NCBI GenBank assembly: GCA_027943335.1
Contig: BSBK01002055.1
Span: 620,001-684,000, forward strand
Source: Chamaecyparis obtusa
Taxonomy: Eukaryota > Streptophyta > Pinopsida > Cupressales > Cupressaceae
Direction: 5' to 3'
Length of the DNA stretch: 64,000 nt
The notes beneath the pieces were generated by a model. It was given only the letters and a program-made list of their open reading frames with translations. It searched no databases and was not told where the DNA came from. The position numbers and the translations under genes are program-made. Each line of letters opens with the position of its first letter. Position 1 is the stretch's first letter. Below, in pieces: positions 10,649 to 22,714 of the stretch.

Positions 10649-11935
10649 ATGGATATGGATCAACTACAGAAGAATCTTGAAGAAACTCTTGAATAGATTG
10701 ACTTTCTTAATATTGAAAAAGATACTTTGAAAAGAAAATATGATGATGCAAAGAACCTCATTGAGAAACTGAAAAACAAGCTGGAAGATCTGAGATTTGA
10801 AAAGGAATCTGAAGTTTTTATTGAAGATTGTGATGATAATTTAGAAAAAGAAAATGAGATCCTTAAACATGAACTGAAGATAGAAAATCTGAAGCTTATC
10901 TTGAAAGATGAAAATGGCAAGAATGAAGCAAATCTAAAATCTGAGAATGAAAGTCTAAAGACTGAAAATGAAGGACTAAAATCTAAACTTAGTAAAGTAA
11001 CATCTGAACTTGAGAAAGTCAATTTGCAGTATGCTGAACTTGAGAAATACAATAAGATTGTGAAATGTGAACTGACTCAATCCAAACAACAAATTGAAAG
11101 GCTATATTCAACTAGTGAGAAGATTGATGAACAAATATCTTATCAAAAACCAGTCTATGATAAGACTGGTCTTGGATTCAACACTTTTAAAGAAAATGAT
11201 GAAAGCAAGGAACCAGATTTGAAAATATCTGAAAGCATAGATGAGAAGAAGTCTAATGAGATTAAAAAGTCTAAAGATACACCTAAAGAAGAAGAATCAC
11301 CTAAGTAGGAGGAATCACCTAAAGGTATGCAAAGATAATTCAAAGGTAGATGTTTTTCTTGTAATACTATTGGTCATATGAAAATAGATTGCATAGGTAA
11401 GAAATTTAAACCTCTTAATGGTTATTGTTATAATTGTCATGGTTTTGGACATAGAGATATTGAATGTAGGAAACCTAAATTTATTGAGAATAATGATGGT
11501 AGTAGAATGTTTAGGAATACTAACAATGCAGATAAGAAACCTACTAAAGATATGAACATAAGAAATGGAGTAATATGTTATAGATGCAACAAGGTCGGAC
11601 ACATTGCTAGAAACTATAGATCACAAATCAATTAGCCTGGACCAAGATATGGAAGTAATGGAATTTTTTTTCAGATATGCAACAAGATTGGACATATAGC
11701 AAGGTTTTGCAGAATGAACAATAGAGTTTTTTATCCTAATCCTAATCCCAGAAATCATGCAAGAAGAAATGAAGATGCAAGTAACAGTCAGAAAGGATGC
11801 TATAGTAATTTAGATGAAGTGAATTTTATCAAAAGCACGGACCAAGGAGACATATTCAACATTGAAGGTAATCAGGGAGGTGAAGTATTGAAAGGTAAGA
11901 ATGAATCTTTACCTGACCCATGTCAAAGTACTTAA
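10649..11935 (+). pseudogene. NAC-B ORF1: coiled-coil, zinc-knuckle Gag-like protein
   Basis: ATG 10649 lies about 57 bases behind the primer site. One frame runs to TAA 11935 (about 428 codons) with a few internal stops (near 10694, 11306, 11335, 11633). Residues 1-165 form a strong coiled coil rich in Lys, Glu and Leu. The shared blocks LEKYNKIVKCELTQSK and DKTGLGF (11159-11179) follow, then a Ser/Lys/Glu linker. Four CCHC boxes follow: CFSCNTIGHMKIDC, CYNCHGFGHRDIEC, CYRCNKVGHIARNY (last Cys lost) and ICNKIGHIARFC (first position degraded). It is the best preserved ORF1 in the window and corresponds to the C-terminal part of a Copia Gag. RNA binding is likely. Confidence 0.8.
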
Positions 11936-12156
11936 TTTATGAAAATTGCAGTAGAATAGGAACTTATATTAGTGTAGAAGTAGATATATGATGAACTGAG
12001 TCTTGTACAATTAATGAAAGGTGGTTTATGATGTTCTAATGATATGGTTAAGAGCACAAAGAAAAATATTATGTTTTGCGAGAATGCAAGAAGTTTTAAG
12101 TTTTGCAGGTTAGCAGAAACAACTTTTGGAAAGAAGCGAAAAAATAATTGAATGCG
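11936..12156 (+). other. NAC-B ORF1-ORF2 spacer
   Basis: About 220 bases without a convincing frame; no recognisable signal. Confidence 0.5.
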
Positions 12157-15100
12157 ATGTCAGATCTAAGTGAGATTGAATTAATAAAAGGTCATGATCA
12201 GTATTATTTGATCATCAAAGTGAATTCAAGTGTTAAAGAGATCAAAGAGAAGTGATTGGAAGCATTTCACAAGGATTTGAGAAGAATTTTGTGTCGAATC
12301 TACGCAAGCCCTAAAATCATGAAATCAAGGTATTTTACTTGATAGATCTTTAAATCAGTGAAGGAATTAGAAGAAATCATGGATGTTTCTTTAATACACA
12401 ATGTCAAAGATAATAATAGACCTAAGTTGAAAAGGGAACCAGTAGAACCCTTGGAAGATGATCCTAGGTTAGCCTTATCATCTGTACCAGATGGAGTTTT
12501 ACACCTAGAAAATGTCAGAAGTTATCTTGGATGCAAACTAGAGACTATCAGTGATAGTGATTTCACAAATAAATATTAGAAGATCTACAATTAGGAAATG
12601 ACACTGAAAGAAGGATTCAAACATTTGAAACATGATGAAATCATTAAGTATGCATTACAGTATGAATTTGATAATGAACAATTTACTAAGATTATCTTAA
12701 GAAGAATTCATAATGGGAAGTTTTGGTTAGAAGATAGAATGATAGATATCATAGCTGATTTGATTCATGAAGTCACTGGATTATTTAAAATTGGAGCCAT
12801 TCCTCTAAATGAGAAAAACATGAGGAAAATAGTCATTGATAACACAAATTCATCCTATAATGGAAGAGGAATTGTGATTAGTAAAATCAAACAAGATGAT
12901 GTCAGATACTTATGCAAGATCCTAACCACTAAATTTTGTGAAAATTCAAGAGAGGATGACATGGTAGCTGGAATGATACATGCAACTTATCTGATGTGTG
13001 TTGACAAGGTACAAGTTGATATGTGTGAAGTTCTGAGAATTCAACTGTTTGAGAACTTGGAAAAGATTAAGAAAACTAAGTATACACAGTTTAGGTTCTC
13101 ATCCTTAATCACCTATATGTTTTTTCATCTATTGATAAGATTTCCTTACACCATTTGAAATGACTGGAATGATGGCCAAACTATAATGGAAAGGATTAAC
13201 CTAGTGTACATAAGGCATGTTATTGACAAGGTGAATGAGAGTGCAATATTGGTAATCAAGACATTTCAGGATATAGTATCTAGCAGATCAAGGATCCAAA
13301 AGTCTCTTGTGGAGAAGTATAAAGATGACATATGTTTTATGGTGGATATTGACTTTACCTACATTGAAGTAGTAGAACCTAGAATAGAGTTCATAGACCC
13401 TCTTGGCTATGAGATATCTGAGGTAGAGATAGAAGAGTATGTTAGTAGGTTACTTAAGTGTAAGCTGGACACTCAGTGTAATAGGTTTGGAACCTTTGAG
13501 GAGAACTTCAACTCCACAAAGACCTTACTTGAAGAGAAGCAGTATAAGAAAAGAGTTGAGAGTACTATAAATAAACTCCTAAAAGATACAGGGAGGATAG
13601 AGCATGGATTTCTAGAAGGAAATAAAATAGCAACAACAATCAGAGAGAGTGGACAAAAAGAAGTTTTGTCTATTCCACCTTTATCATCAATTGTAGCACA
13701 ATAGGAAGAATCACAAGTTAAGGTGAAAGTGGAAGAAATTGAGAAGGATCAAGAAGCAAAGATATCCATTAGATCCACTTCCTCCACACCTAGAAAAAGA
13801 GTAAAGGAAAGTGCTATTGGACTAGGAAAGAGACATAAAACTTTAGTGCAACCAGTTCTAAGAAAAATTGCAGAAATCAAAGATGATGGAACTTCTATTA
13901 AGAAGAAAGCTTGGACACCTAAAGTCAAGAAGCTTAATGAGAAAATCATTGAGGATGGAGACTTTACAAGAATGAATAAGTAATATGATCTTTATGATTA
14001 TGCAGAGAGACTTAATCTGGAGAATGCAGTAGTAAAGCATATGATTTTGTCTAATAAGAAGTTTGATACAATTCAAGGTCAGATACTTGATGACTTGTAT
14101 AATAAACTTGTGAATAGGAAGAAGAGAGCATCAGAAGAAGAGACAACTATTAGAGAAAAACTTGTAAGGAAGCTTTGTGTAGTAAAAGATGAAACTCATT
14201 TTAGTCAGATCATGAAAGCCTTAAAAACCCAACTGAGAATCAAAAAGAGAACCATTCAGATTACGGGAGGTAGATATGAAGAAGTTGACTTAGAGACAGA
14301 GCAAGCAATAATCAAGGTTATGTCAGAAAGTGTTTGAGAACCATCAGTTGAAGCAGAGAAAGAAGGTGTAACAGAACATGAGGACATTCCCTCTCCTCCA
14401 GCCATTAACATTGAAGATGAACCAATGAATGTAGAAGGAACAAAGATCACCTTGGATACTGATGATATTGTATTCAAGAATCTGGAGAACATTGTTGACA
14501 ATTCACCCTTTGAAGAGAAGAAAAATACAAAAGGAGAAGAGAAAGAAAAAACCACTATTGTAGAACCCTCAGTGATAGAAAAAAAGTACCCATTCCCACT
14601 AAAGAAGATATCAGTCTTACTCCTAAGACTGGAAAAAAGAATCAGATTGGATCTATGATTGAGCACTTGGGAAAGGAAGTAGATGATGATGATCAGTTGG
14701 AATTGATCACATCCTTGAACAAAATCATTGGAAAGAACAAGAAAGTGAAAATTCTTGAAGGATGACTGAAGGAACTTACTAAGAAGTTACAAAGCATTGT
14801 AACTACACAAATTGTAGAAGTTGATCCTTTGGAGAAAGCAAAGAAGGTAATGAGCACTTTTGACAATGAATTCACAACTCTATCTGATATTGCAAAAGTG
14901 AAAGCACAAGCAGCCTATGAGGCCAGAATGTTTTTGAACATCAGCCAGAATATCAAGAATGATATCAAAAATCTTGATATCTGTATAAAGGACTTGAGGA
15001 GGAATTTGGAAATAGGAAAATCTTTGTACATCCAATGTACAAAAACAAAGACGTTGACAGCAGAAGAAGATAAGAAGATGAAGTTGAAGGAAGCAGAAAT

Positions 15101-15206
15101 TATGAATGAAACTAACCTTGTTTTAAGCCCCAATGTGAAGTTATTTGATGTTGAGAAGAAAATTCATAAGTTATATGATGAAATACGAGTTTTGCAAGAT
15201 GAGAGA
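12157..15206 (+). pseudogene. NAC-B ORF2 (unknown function), main part
   Basis: A candidate ATG at 12157 opens the frame that continues to about 14600. A frameshift follows, and the sequence goes on in another frame to the GYP-E insertion at 15206, giving more than 1000 codons in total. The N-terminal half is helical with WLEDRMIDIIADLIHEVTGL, DMCEVLRIQLFENLEKIKK and FRFSSLITYMFFHLLIRFP. A basic, disordered middle follows (about 13720-13980), then a helical C-terminal part with MKALKTQLRIKK and a coiled coil after 14829. In-frame stops near 12250, 12575, 13156, 13702, 13981 and 14335 break it. No known catalytic motif is seen. Conservation with NAC-A shows it was a real element gene. Confidence 0.7.
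15202..15206. repeat. Target-site duplication of GYP-E (left copy)
   Basis: agaga, repeated exactly at 27172-27176 behind the GYP-E 3' LTR. Confidence 0.9.
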
Positions 15207-17645
15207 TGTTAGCACCTATAAAATTTTTCATGGCTCTAGCTTTTTTTTGCCGGTCTCTGTAGTTGTTTTTAGGTCTCTGGCTCAAACCCTAGGTGAAAAT
15301 TTTGAAAAAATAGCCGTTGTAGTCAAAAGCCCTAAAAATGTCGTGGCCTTGTTCAAATTTTGCGTTACTTTATTCAGACCACTTAAAACTCTAAAATGCA
15401 TGTGCTTAATTGTTACCCCCTTTGTCACATGATCGTGTGAACCTTTTTTATGTTATGCGATCTTGTGACTAATGTTTTTTGGGCCCATTTTAATAATTGC
15501 TGATTTGCCTAAGTCTCCCAGGTTAATTTTTCCTAAGTTTGGAGCCTAGCAGTGTTTTAATTTTTTTCCTAAGTCAATGCCTAAATATTTCCTATGTTTT
15601 TGGCTTAATATTTCCTGGGCTCAACTCTCTCTGACACCATCTTAATCCTATGGTTGTCGTAAGTTCGCAAGGGTTTTGTCATAGGCTTGTAATCTTACGC
15701 CAACTGTTGATTCTCTTTGTGACGTAGCATTTTAGATAGGTGGGTCCAAAGTGACACATAAGTACAAATGGGAAGTTGTGATTGGTCCATGGGTGAATGA
15801 CTGGATATGCTATCAGTGGGACCTAGTTTTTCGAGGTTCAGTGGGTTCTGACACTTGCAGAGCATCGACGATCGACATGTAATCTGATGGGTTTTTTCTG
15901 ACACATGCAAACTTAATACAACCATTGATCTCTTTCAGTGTCAGAGGGTTGTCAGAGCAGGGTAAGATTCTTCATCTGATAGTTGTCTTATGATCTGAAG
16001 GAATCTTGGAGGTCTATGTGAAGATAATACAATCGTCGATCTTCTTGATGTGGGCCCAGTAAAATTTCTCAGTCTTTTGGTGGTTTGGATAAGTTTTGGC
16101 GGTTCTGAAAAATGCTTGCTTTGTTTGCTGGTTCACATGATATTTTGGTGAAGGGTCTAAAGACTTAGCAATTTGGTGAACAATGTTCGCATATTAGCCA
16201 AATAATTTAGCGGTGCTCTCAAAGTTCTCACAAATGGCTGAAGGTTTTTTTAGTTGCATATTCAATAGATTCTTATAAAGTAAAAACATAAGCCAGGAAA
16301 AGGAAAAGCATCTAACGGTCACAATATAAACCAAGTTTAGATTTGAATGAGGGTCATTGATCCATTCGTGAGTGCCATAAAGTAGCCATTCTCTGTAGAT
16401 TTGAAAATTTGAATGCTTTCAAGTGATTTCCAGTTGTTGTGGTGTGGTCCAGTGCGTCTGATGATTATTTGTAGAGAGTTTTGTACTGTGAGGGGATGGG
16501 TTTACTTGCTCAAAGCATGTTGTAGGGGTCAAATCAGATGGATTTGCAGGAATTTCTTGATCTTCAATACATTTCCAGAAGAATTACCATAAGTGAAGAT
16601 TGAATTTTTGATCTGATTGCTCAGGGTTGTTTGGTTTTCCCTCCAATGTATTAATTTCTAATTTATTTGAATTGTTTAGTGGGTGGAAACCCTAACCCTT
16701 ACCTTGGTTATCTGTAGCTTGTTGCATCCTAACCTGTTTGGGATTCCAAGATAACCAGTGGTATTTAATGTTGAATTTTTTATTTTGTAGGGCTTCCAGT
16801 TTCAAAGTTCAAAAATAGTCCCTAGTTTCTGGTCCCAAGGTTTTGTAATAGTTTTTGATTCAGTGTTTGTTGATGAAAGAACAAAGTTGCAAGTCTAAGC
16901 TATAGTTTGCAAGCTTGATTTGTTATGATTGATTGTATGCATAGAAAAGGTTCATCATACTTAGTACAAATACATGATTCTTCTCTCTCCTCTGTGTTAA
17001 GTTAGGTAGACTTTGAGCTTTCTAGTTCATTACATATTGTTTTATGTATGTATCTTCATTCTTGAGTTCTGATTTAGGATTGGATTAAATGATGCTCTAG
17101 GTGAGATATGAGTTTACTATTTTCTACATAAGGATTCTTTGTAAGCAGTAAGGATTATGGTAGATGTATTTATGACTATGAATCTCAGATATATTCTGGT
17201 ATGTGTATCTCTTGTGTCTAAAAAATCTTGCCCAATGGATGAGGCACTGGGCTAAATGAGTAGTCCTCTTGTCAACATATGTTGACTGAAGTTGTTGCAA
17301 TCCAAATCCTAAATCAAGAACCATTTTAAGCTTTAAGTCTTTGGTTGTATGGTTGTGTTACCCTATAGTAATGGAGAGTCAATGAATGTGAGGTTAGCAT
17401 TTAGTACTTTCTTACTATCAATCTATTGTTTAGACCCAGTCTTTGGTGTGTGAAGTATAGTTTTCACTGGGTTAGGTGCATCCGCCTTGGTTTTGTAGAG
17501 CCAAAAGTGAAGAGGGTGGTCTTGTCCCTATAGTTGGTCCAGTTACCCTAAGATCCTTATACATTTTGGAACTAACCAATCCTAAAATCAAATTAAGGGT
17601 ATATTGGCACCCTAAGAGCATAAGCATCCATTTTGAACACCAACA
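15207..17645 (+). repeat. GYP-E 5' LTR (2439 bp)
   Basis: Starts TGTTAGCACC and ends CACCAACA. It aligns throughout with the 3' LTR except for an about 50-bp segment near 16425 that is missing here. No gene is seen; small open frames inside it are chance. Confidence 0.9.
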
Positions 17646-17647
17646 AG

Positions 17648-17665
17648 ATGGTGACTCTACTGGGG
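17648..17665 (+). other. GYP-E primer-binding site
   Basis: TGGTGACTCTACTGGGGA, two bases after the LTR end. It is of the TGGCGACTC...GGGGA type known from plant Tat/Ogre-like Gypsy elements, which I recall being ascribed to tRNA-Arg. The tRNA identity is not checked. Confidence 0.7.
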
Positions 17666-17853
17666 AAGTGTTACACAACTCTATAGTAAGTAGTAGGTCA
17701 TCATTGGAAGAAACAGGGTTATTCTTGTCCCTTGTATTGTTCAGCTCATTTGGATATTTGTTAGTGAGGAAGTTGTATTGTAAGATTCCCAATATACTTC
17801 GGTGGTGACTCAAACATATCTGCAGTAGTGCTAGTCAGTAGATTTTTTGTTAA

Positions 17854-19913
17854 ATGAGTTACAAAGGTACTAGGTCTCAGAGAAAGGAGCATCCTGAAGA
17901 TAGAATGGAAGAAGGTATTCCAAACTCTTCTAGGCCTAGTCAGACAAGGGGAGGAAAGAAGAAAAGAAATGTTTCTCATCCTTGGAAAAATAAAAAGGAT
18001 ACAAGACAAGAAGCTCAAACCAATCCTAGTCAAGAAGAAAATATTTCAGAATATGAAGAGGCTATTGATTTGGGATTGAACTAGTATGAGGGTGAGTTTC
18101 AAGTGGGAGATGATGAGTCTGAGACTACTCTCAAGGAATCAGAAGAGATCTTTGAAGAACTCTATGAATTGGAAAGAAGAGTCCAAGAACAAGTTGCTAT
18201 GAGACAAAAAAGAGAGAAAGACAAAGAAGATAGAGTAAGACAAGCCATGATAAGGGCTTATTAGCTAAAGAGACAATTGTTAGAATTGGAGGCAATTAAT
18301 TTTGTCCCAGAGCCTGAAAGAGAAGAGGAACAACCTATTGTTTAGAGAACACATGAGATAAGTAGGCCTAGAGATAAAGGCAAACAGAAAGTTGTTGGAG
18401 TTCAAATCAATGAACAAGTTCATGTTGAAAACCCATTAGAGAAAGGGTTGAGATTAGATGTAGACCTTGAGAAGGCTAGAAAGGAAAAAGAAATATTAGA
18501 TAAAGAATTAGAGAAGGTAGGATTGGAGGCCACTGCTGCAAAAATAAGGAAGAAGATTGATTTTCTCAAGCATACCTCAGGACCTTCAAATGTTGCTGCT
18601 TCCTTTTTGGGACAAGGTGGAAATCATGGTAACCTTGCAACTCAAACAAATGGCATTCCAGGTGCTGCTGAAATTCCTGTTGGTTCAAACACAAGGACAT
18701 CTACATCTCAAGGAATGGACACACCACATGGAGTTTTGGTTCATGAAAGGTACAAACAACTTATCTTTTTTGGTATTCCTGGTTATCCTAATGTAATTCC
18801 TGATGAAATTAGAAAGAAGCTCCCAAAGTTTTCTGGGAACAATGTCATCACATGTGAGGAACATATAAAAAAATTTATGGATGTAATAGATGATTATAAT
18901 GTTGAGCTTGATGATGTTGTAATGAAGTTATTTGTACAATCTCTGATCGAGGATACTAGGGATTGGTTTAGAGGATTGCCCTATGCTAGTATAGGAACTT
19001 GGAATGAATTTAAGAATTGTTTCAAGGAGAATTATGGAGATAAAACAAATGAGGGTTTTATTTTGAATGAATTCAATAACATAAAGAAAAATTAGAATGA
19101 AGAGGTCCTTGAATTTAATATAAGATTCCAAAAGGCTATGCATAGGCTCCTGCAAGTTATCAAATTAGATGATAGAGTGTGTCTTGTGACATACTTAAAT
19201 ACTTTTGATGCAAAGATGGGTTACCTTTTAAGGGATAAGAACCCTAGAAATCTTGGGGAGGCTTACAAGTTGGCTATCAACATAGAAAGTAATAGAAGAA
19301 TATTAGGAAAATTAGGGAGAAGAGATGATTATAGATGTCAAGTGCAAAATAAGAAAGAGATGGGAAGGTTTGCTAATCTTAAGCCAAAGGAGGAGGATAA
19401 TCTAAAGAAGATTCTAAGTGCTTTAGAGGATCTAAAGCCTGATGAAAAGAGAAACAATAGGGTTGCAACAAATGATTGGCCCATTTCAAGTAGTATTAGC
19501 AGACAACCAAGAATGCAAAATTACCCATACAATACTTAGTGGAAGGATGGCAAGCCTATTTTTCCAATTAAAAGGGATAGGCCTGATGATAGGATTCCTG
19601 ATCCTTTGCAAAGGAATTCAGTTAACATGAATGATGATATCCCATGGTGTACTACTTGTCAATCTCCTCATAGTCCAGAACATTATGTTATTGCTCTAAA
19701 TTTACCTGAGAACCAAGAACAGGATAAGCAATATGATCAAAGTAGTTATGCAATGACTTCTTCACATGAATGGGATGAGGTTGACTCTACTGATAATGAA
19801 AAAGAAGAATTTAATGATGTTGGATGTGGTACAATAAAGTGTGAGGAACATGTTTCCTTAAGGAGACACTCTGATGAGGAAATTGCTCAAATCACTGCAG
19901 ACATGGTCACTTA
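17854..19913 (+). pseudogene. GYP-E Gag
   Basis: One frame from ATG 17854, shared with protease, with stops at about 18082, 18262, 18343, 19093, 19537 and 19912, nearly all TAG. The N-terminus is basic and low in complexity, followed by an acidic, coiled-coil region (18100-18560). The retrotransposon Gag core contains LPKFSGNNVITCEEHIKKFM, MKLFVQSLIEDTRDWFRGLP and WNEFKNCFKENYG (about 18820-19045). I see no zinc knuckle. It would form the virus-like particle. Confidence 0.85.
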
Positions 19914-19932
19914 GGCCAGGAGTAATTACAAT

Positions 19933-20901
19933 TTGAGAAATAGGACAATTGGAAGCACAAATGGTAAGCCAGGTAGCATGTTTATCAAAAAATCAGAAAA
20001 GAGTACACAAAAACATGAGGAAAAGGAGAAAGATGTTGGTGTTGTCAGTAAGGTTAAAGTAAAAATGAAGATGGGACCTGCTGCAATACCTCAAGGTAAA
20101 GCAAAGACATCAGAACTAGTTGTTCCTATACCTCAGAAGGAAGATGAGTTTCTACGCAAAGGTAAATCTGACTTGACTGTCAAAGTAGATGATAAAGATG
20201 GCACTATGATTAAGGATGACATGGGTAACCATATATATGTTCCCATAGATATGACTAAATTGCTTTCACAAATAACTATCAAAGTTCCACTTTTGGAAAT
20301 GATGAGAATAGAAGAGCATAAGGTGAAAGCTTTGGATTGGTTAAATGGTGCCTCTTCTATAAAGGATGAAGAAATGAATAGAGGTGACAAGCATGTGGCT
20401 TCTTTAGATGAAACACCTGACAGTAAAAATGAAGAAATTGTCTCTAAGATTCCTCAGAAGTATTTGGATGCAAACGTTGAAAATACTGCATCAGGGATAG
20501 TTGATCCTTTTTTCTTGTCCCTTATGATAAATGGAAATTTTTTGAAGAATTGCATGATTGATTCTAGAGCATCAAACACTGTCATGCTTGCAGAGATCAT
20601 GAAGTCATTGGGACTAAAGGTTGATACACCTCATGGGAGATGCCAAGCTATGGACTCAAGAGAAGTGTCAGTTATTGGTACCATTATGGCTTTGCCTTAT
20701 AAATTAGCAGCATTTCCTGACAAACAACTAACTATGAGTGTTCTTGTAGTTGACATTCCTCCTCAATATGGAATTCTATTATCTAGAAAATGGAGTGCTT
20801 CTATGGGAGGAAGTATTCAATGTGACTTGTCTTTTGCTACTTTTAGCATTAAAGGAGAAAGTGTGAAAGTTTCAAGGGAAGCTAGAACTCCACATGATTG
20901 A
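19933..20901 (+). pseudogene. GYP-E protease region
   Basis: Same frame as Gag. The retropepsin-like site reads CMIDSRASNTVML (about 20553-20590): the catalytic triad DSG is DSR here, a disabling change. Downstream VDIPPQYGILLSRKW matches the C-terminal part of plant Gypsy proteases. The linker before it (19980-20440) is Lys/Glu-rich. The frame ends TGA at 20899-20901 inside ATGATTGA, where the next frame begins. Confidence 0.8.
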
Positions 20902-21427
20902 GGAGGATGAAGATGACAATATGAATTATTTTGTTGACACTAACATTGGTTCTTTCCAAGTTCAGGAGAGAGTGGTGCAAGGGAAGGTCAAACCTGTCCT
21001 TCTGGCTGATGATGAAAATAACATGGCAGAAGGTAATGTCTTATGGACTCTGTATTTTGATGGAGCAAGATCTAAGGAAGGTGCAGGAGTAGGAGTGCTA
21101 TTGATATCCCCAAGTGATTAGACTTTCAAGTTTTCTTTCACTCTCTTGTTTCTTTGCACAAATAATGTTGTTAAATATGAGGCCCTACTGATTGGTTTGA
21201 GACAAGCATCAAAACATGGAATCAAACATCTTAGTGTAATTGGTGATTCTCAGTTAATAGTTTCTCAGATTAGATCAAGGTATGCATCAAAGAATCAAAG
21301 GCTGAAACAATATAGAAATGTTATTTGGGATGAGATTGACGGTTTCAGTGCCTTTGGTATTGATTGGGTGAATAGAAGCCAAAACAAGATGGATGACTTA
21401 TTGGCAAACATAGCACTAAGGCCATAG
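20894..21427 (+). pseudogene. GYP-E additional RNase H (RNase HI type), upstream of RT
   Basis: A second RNase H domain. LWTLYFDGARSKEGAGVGVL carries the first catalytic Asp (about 21050), VVKYEALLIGL the Glu (about 21180) and VIGDSQLIVSQI the next Asp (about 21240). MDDLLANIA holds the last acidic residue (about 21395). All four acidic positions are present. One TAG near 21119 and one at 21425 break it. It lies between protease and reverse transcriptase, in one frame with the polymerase. In the Tat elements I know, this extra domain usually stands after the regular RNase H. Confidence 0.8.
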
Positions 21428-21439
21428 GATATAACTTTT

Positions 21440-22690
21440 GTGGGGATATCTAGGATTGAGTGTAAGTCTAGGCCTTCTATCCCAAATAATGTTGAAAATT
21501 GGCAGGTATTTTCTAATGATCAAGATATACTAAGGTTTTTGCAGTGTGAATCTCATTTTGATGGTCATCAGGTGGATTTCAGCACTTATGTTGACATCCG
21601 AGATGTAAGAGAAAATGTTCTTGGGAAGGAAGTCTTGCAATTAAAATCAAATAGGATCCCAAGGGGATTGGTTGCTCTTGAGAGGGCATTTGATGATAAA
21701 GAAAGGACTTGTTTTCCTAAATTTGTTGATAAGATAAATGATTTGGAGGAAGTAAATTTAGGAACAAGTCAAGTACCCAAAAATGTTTACATAGGTAAAT
21801 GTTTGTCTCAAAAAACTAGGAATAATCTGATTAATCTTCTCAAAAAATTTAGACATGTCTTTGCATGGTCTTATGATGATTTGAAAGCCTATAGAGAAGA
21901 TCTATTCCAGCATGAAATACCATTGAAGGAAGGAACCAAATCTTTTAGACAAAAATTAAGGCTTGTGAACCCTACCTTGGCACCAAAAATGCAAGATGAA
22001 CTCAAAAGGATGATGGATGCTGGCATCATCAAGCCTATTAGACATTCTAGTTGGGTGTCAAACTTGGTTCCAGTCAGAAAAAAGAATGGTGACATTAGGT
22101 TATGTGTTGATTTTAGGAATTTGAATGTCAATTCTTTGAAGGAAAATTATGGTTTGCCTAATATGGAAAATATGCTGTAGAAGGTTACTGGATCAGAGTT
22201 AATGTCCATGATGGATGGTTTCTCTAGATATAATCAGGTCATGGTCAAGGAACCATAACAGTTCAAGACTGTATTTACTACCCCTTGGGGAACATATGTT
22301 TATGTTAGAATGCCTTTTGGTCTGACAAATGCAAGAGCTACTTTTCAGAGAGCTATGGATGTGGCCTTTGTAGACTTCATAAACAAATTTCTAGTGGTAT
22401 ATTAGGATGATCTCACATCATATTCAGATAGGGAAAGTCAGCATTGTGAACATCTTGAGAAGATTTTTATTAGGGCTTTGGAGTATGGGATTTCTTTGAA
22501 TCCAAAGAAGTGTTCTTTTGGTGTTGTGGAAGGAAAGTTCTTAGGACATATTGTGTCCAAGGATGGAGTGAGAATTGACCCTGAAAGGTTTATGGCTATA
22601 GAAAAGCTTTCACCACCTAGAAATGTTAAAGGAATATAGTCTTTCTTTGGGCAGGTAAACTTTCTAAGGAGATTTGTTACAAATTTTGCA
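21440..22690 (+). pseudogene. GYP-E reverse transcriptase
   Basis: Standard Gypsy RT blocks in order: [60 protein letters not shown], the active-site block and LGHIVSKDGVRIDP. The active site at 22400-22411 reads Tyr-stop-Asp-Asp (TAG at 22403). Other stops are near 22178, 22256, 22637 and 22691. A linker of about 150 codons (21440-21880) precedes the domain. The enzyme copies element RNA into DNA. Confidence 0.9.
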
Positions 22691-22714
22691 TAAATCAGTC
22701 TCGCTATCTCTAGA

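Noticed and set aside
10660..11052. Ser/Phe-rich open frame on the minus strand
   Set aside because: Mirror of the Lys/Glu-rich coiled coil of NAC-B ORF1; its composition is explained by the antisense of GAA/AAG-rich DNA.
17476..17813. Overlapping open frames of about 110 codons on both strands
   Set aside because: They lie at the end of the GYP-E 5' LTR, and the 3' LTR copy does not keep them open.
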